Assembly (NCBI RefSeq): GCF_001263175.1
Contig: NZ_CP012332.1
Span: forward strand, 1 to 64,000
Reading direction: 5' to 3'
DNA from: Vulgatibacter incomptus
GTDB lineage: Bacteria; Myxococcota; Myxococcia; Myxococcales; Vulgatibacteraceae
Length of the DNA: 64,000 bases
The notes below the pieces were generated by a model. The model ran no database searches and had not been told where the DNA came from. It worked only from the letters and a program-made list of their open reading frames with translations. Shown piece by piece: positions 28,710 to 40,426 of this stretch (the stretch's first letter is position 1; each line of letters starts with the position of its first letter). Both the position numbers and the translations under genes were made by a program.

Positions 28710-29975
28710 TCAGGCGCTGTTGCGCTTGGCGGAGACGGCGGCCTGGACCAGCACCCGGAGCACGCGGGTGGCGTTGCGGTCGGCCACGGTGAAGGCGAGG
28801 CCATGGCTCTCGAGGGTGGCGCCGACCTCCGGGATCTCGCCGGCGAGGCCGTTGAGGAAGCCCGCCAGCGTGCCGAACTCGCCGTGCTCCGGGAGGGCGG
28901 TCCCGAAGTGCTCGTTGAAGGCGACCACCGGGATCCCGGCGTCCACGAGGTGGCCGCCGTCGGCCTCCACGACCTCGGTCCCGCTCGGCACGTCGCGGAT
29001 GCCTCCGACCAGCTCCTCGAGGATGTCCTCGAGGGTGACGATGCCCATGAAGCCGCCGTGCTCGTCGGCCACCATCGCCAGGTGGATGCGGTCCCGCTGC
29101 ATCTGCCGGAGCAGACGGCCGATCCGCATCGCCCAGGGGACGAAGACCGGAGGGCGGATCGCATCGGCGAGCTGGATCAACTCGGGGTGGGCGAGGAGGG
29201 GGACGATGTCCCGCGTGTGGAGCACGCCGACGATCCGATCGATCCGGCCGTCGTAGATCGGAAGGCGGGAGTGCCCTTGCTCCGCCACGAGCCGCACCAG
29301 GGCCTCGGGGGCGATCCCCAGCGGGGCCGCGACGACCTCTGTGCGCGGCACCATCACATCCCGTACGGTGCGGCTCGGGAACTCGAAGAGGGAGTGGACG
29401 AGCTCCGGCGCCGGGCCATCCCGGTGCGACTCGGAGAGCAGGATCCGCTCGATGTCCTCGAGGGCGGGATCGGCGCCCTTGAACGTGGCTCGGACGCCGA
29501 GGGGGGAGAGGAGGCGGTCGAGGACGGCTTGAGCGGCCCTGGCCGGCGGCGCCACCACGAGGGAGGCGAGCCGGAGCGGCGGCGCCGAGCGGAGGGCCCA
29601 GGCCTCCGGCGCCGCGATCGCGAGGGAGCGGGCGACGGTGTCCGCCAGGACGCAGAGGAGGGCGGCGGCCAGCCCACCCACCGCTGCGGAGAGCACCGCC
29701 GATTCCGCGCCGAGCCAACTGGCGCAGGCGATGCCGGCAAGGCCCGCGCCGAGGGCGAGGGCGGAGATGGAGCCGACCCGCGTGGTCGCGAAGCTGCTCT
29801 CGACGTCGCGCTTTAGGGCGAGGAGGGATCGGGCGGCGAGGCTCCCGCGCGCGGCGTGCAGCTCGTCCGCCCGCTCGGGAGAGACGGCCACGAGGGCGGT
29901 CTCCGCCGCGACGAAGAAGAAGCGGGCGACGATGGCCGCGAGAGCCAGCGCCGGGAAGGGGGCTTGGAGGGTCAT
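28710..29975 (-). CDS. CNNM/CorC-type membrane protein (DUF21-CBS-CorC_HlyC)
   Basis: A membrane protein (421 aa from ATG 29975) of the family once annotated as hemolysin or magnesium/cobalt efflux proteins. It has an N-terminal membrane domain with several helices (ALALAAIVARFFFVAAETAL, LALGAGLAGIACASWLGAE, and GGLAAALLCVLADTVARSLA). A CBS pair follows (SRTVRDVMVPRTEVVAAPLG, SRLPIYDGRIDRIVGVLHTR, IHLAMVADEHGGFMGIVTLE, DILEELVGGIRD), and then the CorC_HlyC domain (GEFGTLAGFLNGLAGEIPE). The frame is open upstream to 30092, but those residues are not membrane-like. It ends 6 bases from glgA on the opposite strand. The transported ion is unproven. Confidence 0.88.
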   Translation of the reverse strand: MTLQAPFPALALAAIVARFFFVAAETALVAVSPERADELHAARGSLAARSLLALKRDVESSFATTRVGSISALALGAGLAGIACASWLGAESAVLSAAVGGLAAALLCVLADTVARSLAIAAPEAWALRSAPPLRLASLVVAPPARAAQAVLDRLLSPLGVRATFKGADPALEDIERILLSESHRDGPAPELVHSLFEFPSRTVRDVMVPRTEVVAAPLGIAPEALVRLVAEQGHSRLPIYDGRIDRIVGVLHTRDIVPLLAHPELIQLADAIRPPVFVPWAMRIGRLLRQMQRDRIHLAMVADEHGGFMGIVTLEDILEELVGGIRDVPSGTEVVEADGGHLVDAGIPVVAFNEHFGTALPEHGEFGTLAGFLNGLAGEIPEVGATLESHGLAFTVADRNATRVLRVLVQAAVSAKRNSA

Positions 29976-30030
29976 CCCGTCCGCCGAGCATAGCCCGAAA
30001 TCGGCGGAGGACGTGAGGTGGGCCCGGTCC

Positions 30031-30067
30031 AAAAGAAGAAGGGGCGGCCCGATTGGACCGCCCCTTC
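30031..30067 (-). terminator. Terminator of giant lipoprotein A
   Basis: GAAGGGGCGG and CCGCCCCTTC form a 10-bp stem (30038-30067), followed on the minus strand by TTCTTTT. It lies just beyond the stop of the minus-strand gene at 30116. Confidence 0.75.
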
Positions 30068-30074
30068 GACGTTC

Positions 30075-30097
30075 AGCTCGTGAATCTCTCACGAGCT
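30075..30097. repeat. 9-bp inverted repeat
   Basis: AGCTCGTGA and TCACGAGCT are exact complements around five bases. It resembles the palindrome at 10987-11016 (common core TCGTGA/TCACGA). Both lie just after minus-strand stop codons. Confidence 0.5.
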
Positions 30098-30115
30098 TTC
30101 ATGGTGCGACCGACC

Positions 30116-33100
30116 TCAGGGGAGGGCGGGCACGTCGATCACGACGAGGTCGTCGATGTAGGCGCCCTCGAAGTTCACGCCGCCGTCCGACCGGAAGTCG
30201 AAGCGGAGCTGGACGATCTGACCGGCGTACTCGGTGAGATCCGCCTGCACCAGACGCCAGCCGGAGCCGATGTGATCGCCGCCCCAGGCGGGCTGGCCGT
30301 CGAGATGCACGTCCGGCCCGGGCGAGACGGACGTGACCGCGGTGAAAGTCTCGCCGCCGTCCGTGCTGACCTTGAGGTTGGTGCCGTCCCAGCTCCCGCC
30401 TTCGGTCATGACCCACAACCGGAAGAGCGCGGCCGGATGCGCGGAGCCCGTCAGGTCGATCTCCGGGGAGGTCGCGGTGGACATGCCCCAGCTCATGCTG
30501 TCGCTGTAGTTGCCGCCAAGGCGGGTCGCGATGCACTGCTGGCCTTCGTACGCGGCGCCTGGGCCATTGGTGGGCACGCCACACTCCCAGTCGCCGGTGA
30601 GCGTCCATCCGTTCGGGCAGGACTCGAAGCTCTCCTGGAGGTGCACGGTGGTGTCGAACACCGTGAAGCCCAGGGTGCGCTCGTCCTCCAAGAGCGGGTT
30701 GGACGGATCCTCCACGCGCACGGTGACGCTCACCGGGCCGGCGTCGGCCGGGAAGGCCGTGCCGCTGAGGACGCCCGTCTCCGGATCGATGGAGAGCCAG
30801 CCGTAGTTCTCACCGCCGGTGATGCTCCAGGAGACCTGCTCGGGGCCGCCGGACTTCTGGAGCCGGGCGACGTAGGGAACGCCCACGATGGCCGGCGCGA
30901 CGTCGCTCTCCGCGATGGCAGGCATGACGTTCGACGCCTCGCGGATGGCGATGCCGTCGATGTACACGCCCGCATGGGCGGCGAATCGGCCGCTCTCGAA
31001 GGGGAAGCGGAGCACGATCGAATCGCCCGCGTAGGCGGAGAGATCGACGGTGTACTGCCGCCAGCCGAGCTGCGAGAGGTCGCCGCCCCACGAGCCTTCC
31101 ACGTAGGGGGGCGAGACGTCATCGAGGAACGTGAACAAGGTCTCCGAGGTCCTCCGGGCCCGGACGTCGAACCAGTCGTGGCGGTTGCTGTAGGTCTGGA
31201 CCCACGCCCAGAAGGTGAGCACGGGGCTCGTGCCCTCCGGCAGGAGGATCGGCGGGGACTCCGCGTAGTCCGACGCAGCGTCGAGGGCCTGGGTGTAATT
31301 GCCGTCGAGCTTCGTCGCGAGGCAGTTCCCACCCGAGCGGCAGGACGCGGGGCCGACGTTGGACGGCACGCCGCACTCCCAGTCGCCGGTGAGCGTCCAG
31401 CCCGCGGGGCAGTTGCTGAAGTCCTCGACGAAGAAGACGCCGGGCTCCAGCGCGCGGACCAAGAAGCTCGCGGTCGTCTCGGCGGAGTTCGAGGGGAGGG
31501 TGGTCTCCTGGACGCGCACCGTGACCGTCACCTCGCCCGCTGCTGTCGGCGTTCCGCCGAGGGTTCCGGTCGCAGGGTCGATCGAGAGCCAGCTCGGGTG
31601 ATTCCCGACGAGGCTCCAGACCGGGGTCGTGCTGCCGCCGGACTTCCGGAACGTGGCCTGGTAGGGCTGCCCGACGACGCCGGACGGCAGGGTCGCCGCC
31701 GCGATCGAGATCGGGTCGTAGGCCGCGTCGATCACCTTCAGGTCGTCGATGAAGACGCCAGCCCTCGTCCCGCTGGAGTCGGTGCGCCACGCGAAGCGGA
31801 CGTAGACCGGGCCTCCCGCGTAACGGGAGAGGTCGACCGAGTACTCCTTCCAGCCCTCCGCCGAGTGGTCACCGCCCCAGCCCGGCTGGCTGTCGGCGAC
31901 GTCGTCGTAGGCGGGCCTCTCGTCCGTGGCGAGCGTCCAGTTCGTGCCGTCGGCGCTGAGCTTGACGTTGAACGCGTCGTAGCGCGGGCCTTCCGTGTGG
32001 ACCCAGGCCCAGAAGGAGAGCCGGGCCGAGGTGACGCTCGACAGGTCGATCGGCCGTGCGTCGGCGGTGGCCGAAGCCCACGCCTGGCTGTTGCTGTACT
32101 CGCTCGCGAGCTTGGTGGCGAGGCAGCTCTGGCCGGAGTGGCAAGAGCTGGGCCCGACGATGGAGGGCGTCCCGCATTCCCAGTCGCCGTGGAGGGTCCA
32201 GCCGCCGCACCCTTCGAGGTCATCCACGTGCACGGTGCCGACCGGCAGCACGTCGACGACGAGGGTGAACGTCTTGGTGGCGAAGTTGTCGGGCCGCGAC
32301 GGCTCCTCGACCCGCACCGTGAACGTCACCGTCCCGACGCTGGCTGCGTCGGGCGTGCCGCGGAGCGCGCCGGTCGCCGGATCGAGCTGGAGCCAGGTCG
32401 GGTGAGCGCCCTCGAAGCTCCACGAAGACGCCGGGCTGCCGAACTGCTTGGTGAGCTGGCGCTGGAACGGCCGATCGACGAAGGCCGAGCCGAGGTTGGG
32501 GCTGGTGGAGATCCCCACCGGATCGGCGTCCGCCTCCGAGATGCTGAGGTCGTCGATGTAGATGCCGGGGTGCTGACCCGACCCGTCCGAACGGAACGCG
32601 AAGCGGATCCACACCGGCCCGCCGGCGTGGCGGGACAGATCGACCTCGAAGCGCCGCCAGCCCTGGGCCGCGAACTGCCCGTACCAGGCGCTCTCGTTTG
32701 CGGCGGTCCCGTTGTAGGCGGGGGTCACGTCCGTCGCGATCGCGAAGTTGGTCCCGTCGCCGCTGGTCTTCACGTTGAACGCGTCGTACGCGCCGGACTC
32801 GGTCTGGATCCAGGCCCAGAAGAAGAGCTTGGGAGCCACCGCGCCCGAGAGGCTGATCGGCGAGAGGTCCGCCGTCGTCGTCTCATACGCCTGGTTGTTG
32901 TTGTAGACGTCGTCGAGTCGGGTCGCGAGGCAGCTCGTTCCCGAGTGGCAGGTGGCGGGGCCGACGTTGGTCGGGGTGCCGCACTGCCAGTCCCCGCGGA
33001 GCGCCAGGCCCGCGCAGTTCTCGAGGTCGTTGGTCATGTAGACACCGGGCGTGCCCTCGACCACCGCGAAGGTGAGCGTCTTCTCGGCCTGGTTCGACGG

Positions 33101-35698
33101 CGCGAGGGGCTCCACTGCGCGCACGGTCACGGAGACAGCGCCGAGGTTGCCGGCGCCGGGCGTTCCCGAGAGGTTGCCCGTGGCCGGATCGATGGTGAGC
33201 CAGCCCGCGTTCGTCCCGCCCACGATGCTCCAGACGGTCTGGAGCGAGCCGCCCGTCTTCCGGACCGGACCGAGGAAGGGAAGCCCGGTGTTGGCGTCGG
33301 GGAGGACGGAGGTCGTGATGACGAGCGGATTCACGGCGCTCTCGATGATGCGGAGGTCGTCGATGAAGACGCCGTTCATCTCGCCGGAGCTGTCCGAGCG
33401 GAAGGCGAAGCGGAGCTGGATCTGCTCGCCGGCGTACGCCGAGAGGTCGACCGAGTACCGCTGCCATCCGGCAGCCGTCTTGTCGCCGGACCACGCCGGC
33501 TCGTTGGCCTGGGTCCCGTCATACGCGGGGCTCACCGACATGAGCTGGGTGAAGCTCATGCCGTCGGTGCTCACCTTGAGGTTGAAGGCGTCCGGGTTCT
33601 CCGTCTTGCGCCAGACGTAGAACTGGAGGAGCGGGCTCTCGGCCTGCGACAGGTCGATGAACGGCGAGTCGGCCGTGGCGGACACGTACGCCTGGTCGGG
33701 GCTGTATGCGCCCTCGAGCTTCGTCGCGAGGACGGACGACCCCGAGTACGGGCCGTATTCGGGTCCGAAGGCGCCAGGGGTGCCGCACTCCCAGTCTCCT
33801 CTCAGAGTCCAATCGCAGCTCTCGAAATCATCCGCCCAGAGGAGGAGCGAGCCGTAGTCCCGAACGTCGATCGTGAAGGTCTTCTCCGCGACGTTCGCGG
33901 GATACCAGGCGTTCCGGACGCGGACGGTGACCGTGGTCTGGCCGGCGTCGACCGGCGTCCCGAAGAGGAACCCCGAGGTGGGATCGATCGAGAGCCACTC
34001 GTGGCGGTTTCCGCCCACGATGGCCCACTCCGAGTTCGAGGCGCCGAGCGACCAGACCCGAGCTGCAAAGCCCTGGCCGACGATCGCGGACGGGAGCTCG
34101 GTGCGGAGGACCAGGTTCGGCGACCCGTAGGCCTCGGACACCTGGACGTCGTCGATGAAGACGCCGTCGTACTGGAGGCTGCCGTCGCTGCGGAAGCCGA
34201 ACTGGATCTCGATCTCGGAGCCCGCGTACTCCGAGAGATCGACCCGGTACGGCTGCCAGCCGCGGGCGGCGTAGCGGCCGCCCCAGGCGGGCTGGCCCGT
34301 GATCTCGGAACGGTAGCCGGGGATCTCCGGATGGAGGACGGTGAAGTCGGTCTCGCCCACCCGGCGCGCCTTCACGTTGAAGCCGTCGTAGAGGTTGTTG
34401 TCACCTTCCGTGTCCACCCACGCCCAGAAGGAGAGGCGCGGATCGCTCGCCCGGCTCAGGTCGATGACCGGCGAGGTGGCGGTGGTGGTGTCGAAGCTCT
34501 GATCCGGGGAGTATTGCGCCGCGAGCTGGGTCGCGAAGCAGCCGGTGCCGCCGTGGCACGCAGGGCCCACGTTGGCGGGCGTGCCGCACTGCCAGTCGCG
34601 GGTGAAGGTCCAGCCGGAGGCCGCGCAGTCCTCGAAGTTCTCCGAGTAATGGAGCGCGTTGGCCGTGCAGGTCGCCTCGTCGTAGGTGCCGCTGCAGCTG
34701 CCCGCGACGCAGGCGTCGCCGGTGGTGCAGGGATTGCCGGAGTTGCAGGCCGAGCCGTCGGGACGGGCATCGGACTCGCAGGCGCCAGCGGCGTTGCAGG
34801 TCGCGACCTCGCACTGGCCGAGGTTGGGAAGATTGCAGGAGGTGCCCGCGGCGACCGGATGTGCCTCGCAGGTGCCGGTTGCGTTGCAGGTCGCGAACTC
34901 GCACTGGCCGAGGCCGAAGAGGGAGCAGGAGGTGCCGGCGTCGACCGGCTCCGCCTCGCAGGATCCGTCGGCGGGGTTGCAGACGCCCACGGTGCACGCG
35001 CCGTTCAGGCCCGCGCAGCTCTTCGGCGCGCCGACGCACTCTCCGGCGTGGCAGCTCCCGACCTCACAGAGGTCGCCAGAGTCGCAGCTTCCGCCTTCGT
35101 TGCCGGCGACGAAGTCGCAGGTCTGGCTGTCCTCGTCGCAGGCCACGGCCTGGCACGAGGCGGGCTCGAGGCCGCAATCGTTCGGCGTCGTGCCGACGCA
35201 GACGCCCTCGCCGTCGCAGACGTCGTTCAGGGTGCAGAAGAGGCCGTCGTCGCAGGCCGTTCCGGCCTCGAGGGGCACCTGGACGCAGACGCCCACGGGG
35301 CCTTCGTACCTGCCGTCGTTGCAGACCGCGGTGACGCACTGATCCGCGGCGAGGGGCGCGCACTCCTCGTCGGTGACGCACGCGGGCTCCTCGCTGCCGC
35401 CGGTGCCTCCGGTGCCTTCGCCGCCGGACCCGCCGGTGCCTTCACCGCCTGAGCCGCCGGTGGCCTCGCCGCCGGTGCCGCCGGTGGCCTCGCCGCCGGT
35501 GCCTCCGGTGCCTTCGCCGCCGGTGCCGCCGGTGCCTTCGCCGCCGCTACCGCCGGTGCCGACCGTTCCGCCGGTTCCGCCAGGAGAATCGTTGCCGCCG
35601 CCGCCACCACAGGCAGCGACAGAGAAAGAGAGGAGAACGGGAAGGCAGAGCCTTCTCAATACGCCAAACGCCACTACCGAATCGGAGGTACGACTCAT
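30116..35698 (-). CDS. Giant surface lipoprotein A (six jelly-roll/Ig units)
   Basis: A 1860-aa lipoprotein of unknown function. The start at 35698 has AGAGGG upstream, and the signal ends in lipobox VAAC (Cys30). Next come a Gly-rich stalk of 8-residue repeats (GGTGGEAT and variants) and a Cys-rich region (DEECAPLAADQCVTAVC, then DDGLFCTLNDVCDGEGVC). Six modules follow, with starts near 34656, 33845, 33045, 32235, 31440 and 30650. Each has FExC..W..GDWECGTP, ATSPxIDLS, FWAWVxTE, AFNVK and FRSDxS..GVYIDDL, resembling MAM or other concanavalin-like sandwiches. Five Ig-like modules of He_PIG type lie between them (WSIVGGxNxxWLSIDPxTG, then FAEKTF). It probably sits on the cell surface as an adhesin or binding protein; the ligand is unknown. 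Confidence 0.85.
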   Translation of the reverse strand: MSRTSDSVVAFGVLRRLCLPVLLSFSVAACGGGGGNDSPGGTGGTVGTGGSGGEGTGGTGGEGTGGTGGEATGGTGGEATGGSGGEGTGGSGGEGTGGTGGSEEPACVTDEECAPLAADQCVTAVCNDGRYEGPVGVCVQVPLEAGTACDDGLFCTLNDVCDGEGVCVGTTPNDCGLEPASCQAVACDEDSQTCDFVAGNEGGSCDSGDLCEVGSCHAGECVGAPKSCAGLNGACTVGVCNPADGSCEAEPVDAGTSCSLFGLGQCEFATCNATGTCEAHPVAAGTSCNLPNLGQCEVATCNAAGACESDARPDGSACNSGNPCTTGDACVAGSCSGTYDEATCTANALHYSENFEDCAASGWTFTRDWQCGTPANVGPACHGGTGCFATQLAAQYSPDQSFDTTTATSPVIDLSRASDPRLSFWAWVDTEGDNNLYDGFNVKARRVGETDFTVLHPEIPGYRSEITGQPAWGGRYAARGWQPYRVDLSEYAGSEIEIQFGFRSDGSLQYDGVFIDDVQVSEAYGSPNLVLRTELPSAIVGQGFAARVWSLGASNSEWAIVGGNRHEWLSIDPTSGFLFGTPVDAGQTTVTVRVRNAWYPANVAEKTFTIDVRDYGSLLLWADDFESCDWTLRGDWECGTPGAFGPEYGPYSGSSVLATKLEGAYSPDQAYVSATADSPFIDLSQAESPLLQFYVWRKTENPDAFNLKVSTDGMSFTQLMSVSPAYDGTQANEPAWSGDKTAAGWQRYSVDLSAYAGEQIQLRFAFRSDSSGEMNGVFIDDLRIIESAVNPLVITTSVLPDANTGLPFLGPVRKTGGSLQTVWSIVGGTNAGWLTIDPATGNLSGTPGAGNLGAVSVTVRAVEPLAPSNQAEKTLTFAVVEGTPGVYMTNDLENCAGLALRGDWQCGTPTNVGPATCHSGTSCLATRLDDVYNNNQAYETTTADLSPISLSGAVAPKLFFWAWIQTESGAYDAFNVKTSGDGTNFAIATDVTPAYNGTAANESAWYGQFAAQGWRRFEVDLSRHAGGPVWIRFAFRSDGSGQHPGIYIDDLSISEADADPVGISTSPNLGSAFVDRPFQRQLTKQFGSPASSWSFEGAHPTWLQLDPATGALRGTPDAASVGTVTFTVRVEEPSRPDNFATKTFTLVVDVLPVGTVHVDDLEGCGGWTLHGDWECGTPSIVGPSSCHSGQSCLATKLASEYSNSQAWASATADARPIDLSSVTSARLSFWAWVHTEGPRYDAFNVKLSADGTNWTLATDERPAYDDVADSQPGWGGDHSAEGWKEYSVDLSRYAGGPVYVRFAWRTDSSGTRAGVFIDDLKVIDAAYDPISIAAATLPSGVVGQPYQATFRKSGGSTTPVWSLVGNHPSWLSIDPATGTLGGTPTAAGEVTVTVRVQETTLPSNSAETTASFLVRALEPGVFFVEDFSNCPAGWTLTGDWECGVPSNVGPASCRSGGNCLATKLDGNYTQALDAASDYAESPPILLPEGTSPVLTFWAWVQTYSNRHDWFDVRARRTSETLFTFLDDVSPPYVEGSWGGDLSQLGWRQYTVDLSAYAGDSIVLRFPFESGRFAAHAGVYIDGIAIREASNVMPAIAESDVAPAIVGVPYVARLQKSGGPEQVSWSITGGENYGWLSIDPETGVLSGTAFPADAGPVSVTVRVEDPSNPLLEDERTLGFTVFDTTVHLQESFESCPNGWTLTGDWECGVPTNGPGAAYEGQQCIATRLGGNYSDSMSWGMSTATSPEIDLTGSAHPAALFRLWVMTEGGSWDGTNLKVSTDGGETFTAVTSVSPGPDVHLDGQPAWGGDHIGSGWRLVQADLTEYAGQIVQLRFDFRSDGGVNFEGAYIDDLVVIDVPALP
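35390..35590 (-). repeat. 24-bp tandem repeats encoding the stalk of A
   Basis: Tandem 24-base units encoding GGTGGEGT, GGTGGEAT or GGSGGEGT. Units differ at few bases, so slippage or unequal crossing-over could change the copy number. No spacers occur, so it is not a CRISPR array. Confidence 0.85.
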
Positions 35699-35733
35699 GA
35701 TGCCCTCTGCTTTGCTGCTATGGGAGGGCTGGG

Positions 35734-35761
35734 ATGCTAGGCGATTTCCTTGCTGGTGCAA
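35734..35761 (-). promoter_or_regulatory. Candidate promoter of lipoprotein A
   Basis: On the minus strand TTGCAC (35756-35761) is followed, after 16 bases, by TAGCAT (35734-35739). The same layout (TTGCAR, 16 bases, TATNNT) precedes lipoproteins B, D and E. Confidence 0.45.
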
Positions 35762-35939
35762 ATAGATGGGAACAAAGTTTCAGTCATCGGCGATCATCCC
35801 GTCGAAGTCGCCAGGCGAGGTCCGGCCCGATGGCCCTTCGCAGACGGCGATCAAAGTGCTATAGGCCGCGCCACCAACGCCCTTGGCCGCTCCCGCGGCG
35901 GGGGCCCTCTCGGCGGATGGCGCCGCCAGGAGCAGCACG

Positions 35940-36188
35940 ATGCAGGCCCGCGTCTACGTCACGCTCAAGCGTGGGGTCCTCGATCCCCAGGGAAAGGCCG
36001 TCGCCCTCTCCCTCTCCTCCATGGGCTTCGAAGAGGTCGAGGACGTTCGCCTCGGCAAGTTCATCGAGGTGAAGCTCGCCGACGGCTCCTCCCCGGAGAA
36101 GGCCAAGGAGCGCCTCACCGAGATGTGCCAGCGCCTCCTCGCGAACACCGTGATCGAGGACTACCGCATCGAGATCGTCGGCGCCTGA
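35940..36188 (+). CDS. purS: Phosphoribosylformylglycinamidine synthase subunit PurS
   Basis: Small subunit (82 aa from ATG 35940) of the three-part FGAM synthase, which uses glutamine-derived ammonia and ATP in purine synthesis step 4. It starts [20 protein letters not shown] and continues with [19 protein letters not shown] and a C-terminal [13 protein letters not shown], all typical. The open frame extends upstream, but the residues before 35940 are low-complexity. The separate PurS, PurQ and short PurL of this locus form the Bacillus-type complex rather than the fused enterobacterial enzyme. Confidence 0.95.
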   Translation: MQARVYVTLKRGVLDPQGKAVALSLSSMGFEEVEDVRLGKFIEVKLADGSSPEKAKERLTEMCQRLLANTVIEDYRIEIVGA

Positions 36189-36255
36189 TCAGGCGGCCGC
36201 AACCGTTCACGGATCGGGCGCCTTTGTCGGCGACCGTCCTTCGAGGAGGCATTTC

Positions 36256-36939
36256 GTGCGCTTCGGCATCGTCGTCTTCCCCGGCGCCAACTGTGATCAC
36301 GACGCGTATCACGTGGCCAAGCACGTGCTCGGCCAGGACGCGCGCTTCGTGTGGCACAAGGATCGGGACCTCTCCGGCCTCGACTGCGTGGTCCTGCCCG
36401 GCGGCTTCTCCTACGGCGACTACCTCCGCTGCGGCGCGATCGCGCGGTTCTCGCCGGTGATGGAGGAGGTCGTCTCCTTCGCCGCCAAGGGCGGGAAGGT
36501 GATCGGCATCTGCAACGGCTTCCAGATCGCCCTCGAGGCGGGGCTCCTCCCCGGCGCCATGCTCCGGAACCGCTCCCTCAAGTTCGTCTGCAAGGACGTC
36601 CACCTCCGGGTGGAGAACGGGAACACGCCGTTCACGAAGGGGATCGCGGAGGGCACCGTCCTTCGGATGCCGATCGCGCACGCGGAAGGGAACTACTTCC
36701 TCCCCGACGACGAGCTCGCCCGCCTCGAAGGCGAGGGTCGGGTGGCGTTCCGCTACGTGGACGCGGCGGGGCAGGTCACCGACGCGGCCAACCCGAACGG
36801 CTCCCGGAACAACATCGCTGGGATCCTGAACGCCAAGGGGAACGTGCTCGGCATGATGCCCCACCCCGAGCGGCTCGCGGAGAGCGTGCTCGGCGGCGAG
36901 GACGGCCTTCGGATCTTCGAGGCGCTCCTCGGGAGCTGA
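36256..36939 (+). CDS. purQ: Phosphoribosylformylglycinamidine synthase subunit PurQ
   Basis: Glutamine amidotransferase subunit (227 aa, GTG start 36256 after GAGGAGG). Class I amidotransferase features: [31 protein letters not shown], the nucleophile elbow [17 protein letters not shown], and the distal His/Glu of [10 protein letters not shown]. It lies between purS and purL, 67 and 86 bases away, and is expected to be co-transcribed with them. Confidence 0.96.
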   Translation: MRFGIVVFPGANCDHDAYHVAKHVLGQDARFVWHKDRDLSGLDCVVLPGGFSYGDYLRCGAIARFSPVMEEVVSFAAKGGKVIGICNGFQIALEAGLLPGAMLRNRSLKFVCKDVHLRVENGNTPFTKGIAEGTVLRMPIAHAEGNYFLPDDELARLEGEGRVAFRYVDAAGQVTDAANPNGSRNNIAGILNAKGNVLGMMPHPERLAESVLGGEDGLRIFEALLGS

Positions 36940-37025
36940 TCGAATTGGAACTCGGCTTCGCCCCCGGACGGGACGCGAAGCCACGGCGCCTCCGCCCGCG
37001 TGAGCGCCGGCAGGAAAGGGTAGCG

Positions 37026-39284
<2,259 letters not shown>

Positions 39285-39313
39285 GAGCTCGCGCGAAGCG
39301 CGGCTGAAAAAAG

Positions 39314-39345
39314 ACGGTCCCGCTACTGCGGGGCCGTTTTTTTTT
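39314..39345 (+). terminator. Intrinsic terminator of purL
   Basis: ACGGTCCCGC and GCGGGGCCGT form a stem around a TACT loop, followed by nine T residues (39337-39345). A diverged copy is at 41211-41239 after the purL fragment. Confidence 0.9.
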
Positions 39346-39495
39346 CACGCTCGCGAGAACGTTCTGCCGGGGTCCGAGCCGCGGCCTAGACGTTGTGTCG
39401 ATGCGGAGACCAGCTCGTACCCGTTACCCGTGGCCGTTTCATTTCTTATTCCAGCGCGGTGAAAAGTGAACGGGACTCATCGCCCAGTGGGCGCA

Positions 39496-39529
39496 AGCCG
39501 GATTGAGGCCCACCCGTCTCAAACCGGCT
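39496..39529. repeat. Inverted repeat at the end of the 89-aa gene
   Basis: AGCCGG-A-TTGAG pairs with CTCAA-A-CCGGCT around ten bases, spanning the minus-strand stop at 39519-39521. No T-run follows; it may be a 3'-end stem. The rest of 39346-39495 shows nothing I can assign. Confidence 0.4.
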
Positions 39530-39788
39530 CATACGGGTCGACATGAAAAGCGGGGCCGCACGCCTTAGAGAGGCAAGCGGCCCCGCTGGCTAGGGCCGAG
39601 GACTCCGGAGTGCACTCGAGGTGATTTCGGGCGATACGGTTCGCTTCACTAGCGGCCGCTTTGAGTGCGTGGCCGTCTACTAGATAGCTCAGCGCCTGGC
39701 TCAGAGAACCCGGGCCATGTCGCATGGCAATTCCCTCGAGGCCTGCTGCAGTCAAGAGGAGATTGCGCAGTGAAAGGAGGTAGCCCAT
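39519..39788 (-). CDS. Hypothetical protein, 89 aa
   Basis: Function not recognised. The composition is protein-like, with an N-terminal hydrophobic stretch (MGYLLSLRNLLLTAAGLEGIA), a helical middle (SLSQALSYLVDGHALKAAAS) and a C-terminal part with three Cys (HLECTPES, GAACLSKACGPAF). There is no clear ribosome-binding site. It follows the MYXO-CTERM-like gene by 47 bases on the same strand, so the two may form an operon. The local sequence has less GC bias than the pur genes beside it. Confidence 0.45.
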   Translation of the reverse strand: MGYLLSLRNLLLTAAGLEGIAMRHGPGSLSQALSYLVDGHALKAAASEANRIARNHLECTPESSALASGAACLSKACGPAFHVDPYEPV

Positions 39789-39835
39789 GGTTTATGATTC
39801 GATGTCGATCTTTGTTGGTTTTTCGAGGGCGCGGC

Positions 39836-40426
39836 CTAGCGCGGGAATAGGATTGCAGGCCTGCGTCGCGATCGTGAGAGCGCGGCTGCGACGATCGGAA
39901 TCAGGCCCAGCAATCCGACCGAGTCGTCGGACGTAGAACAACCTGCGCCGTCGTGGCAGTCGAAGATGAGGCCCGCGTCGCGCGCTGCCGAGAAGCAGTC
40001 GGTGGCCATGCTGATTGCAGCGGCCTGCTCGAGCGGAACCGTCTCGAACATGACCGGGCAGACGACCTGATCGCTCTCGATGTTGAATACTGTTGGCAGC
40101 GTCCCTTGCGTCTGTGGCGGGGGCATAAGGACGAAGACCGGGATTCCGGTGGCCAACGCGAAGTGGAGATTGTCGTGGTACCGCGGGATTTCGATCTGGT
40201 CTCCAGGCCCTAGCGAGGAATCCTCCCCAAAGACCCGCTCGATGCGGATCACGAGGCTCCCCGGACCAGGCAGGTCGAGGATCGTTCCCTCGAGCGCGAC
40301 TGCCGTTCCATCTTGTGGACAGAATTCCATGCCGCAGGGGTCGGCGCATTTTGCCGATGCAGGCTTCACGAATGTCAGTATGGCGACGAGCCCCAACATT
40401 ACCGCAGCTCGCATAGCAAGAGGCAT
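39836..40426 (-). CDS. Secreted protein with MYXO-CTERM-like tail
   Basis: A 196-aa exported protein of unknown function. ATG 40426 has GGAG upstream. The signal peptide is MPLAMRAAVMLGLVAILTFV, followed by KPASA and a Cys-containing start of the mature chain (KCADPCGMEFCP). A central beta-rich part (GSLVIRIERVFGEDSSLGPG, then DQIEIPRYHDNLHFALATG) follows. The tail DGAGCSTSDDSVGLLGL, PIVAAAL, SRSRRR has the Cys, hydrophobic helix and Arg cluster arrangement of MYXO-CTERM sorting signals. It lies between purL and its partial copy. Confidence 0.65.
   Translation of the reverse strand: MPLAMRAAVMLGLVAILTFVKPASAKCADPCGMEFCPQDGTAVALEGTILDLPGPGSLVIRIERVFGEDSSLGPGDQIEIPRYHDNLHFALATGIPVFVLMPPPQTQGTLPTVFNIESDQVVCPVMFETVPLEQAAAISMATDCFSAARDAGLIFDCHDGAGCSTSDDSVGLLGLIPIVAAALSRSRRRPAILFPR

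Noticed and set aside
30053-35452. Very long open frame (about 1800 codons) antisense to lipoprotein A
   Set aside because: High GC leaves antisense frames open. The product is low-complexity Arg/Gly/Val/Ala-rich and lacks signal or domain structure, while the minus strand encodes clear modular repeats.
39772-39933. Plus-strand gene with strong AAAGGAGG before ATG 39787
   Set aside because: The 49-residue product is Arg/Ser-rich and antisense to the end of the exported-protein gene. The Shine-Dalgarno match is explained by the codons of the minus-strand gene.
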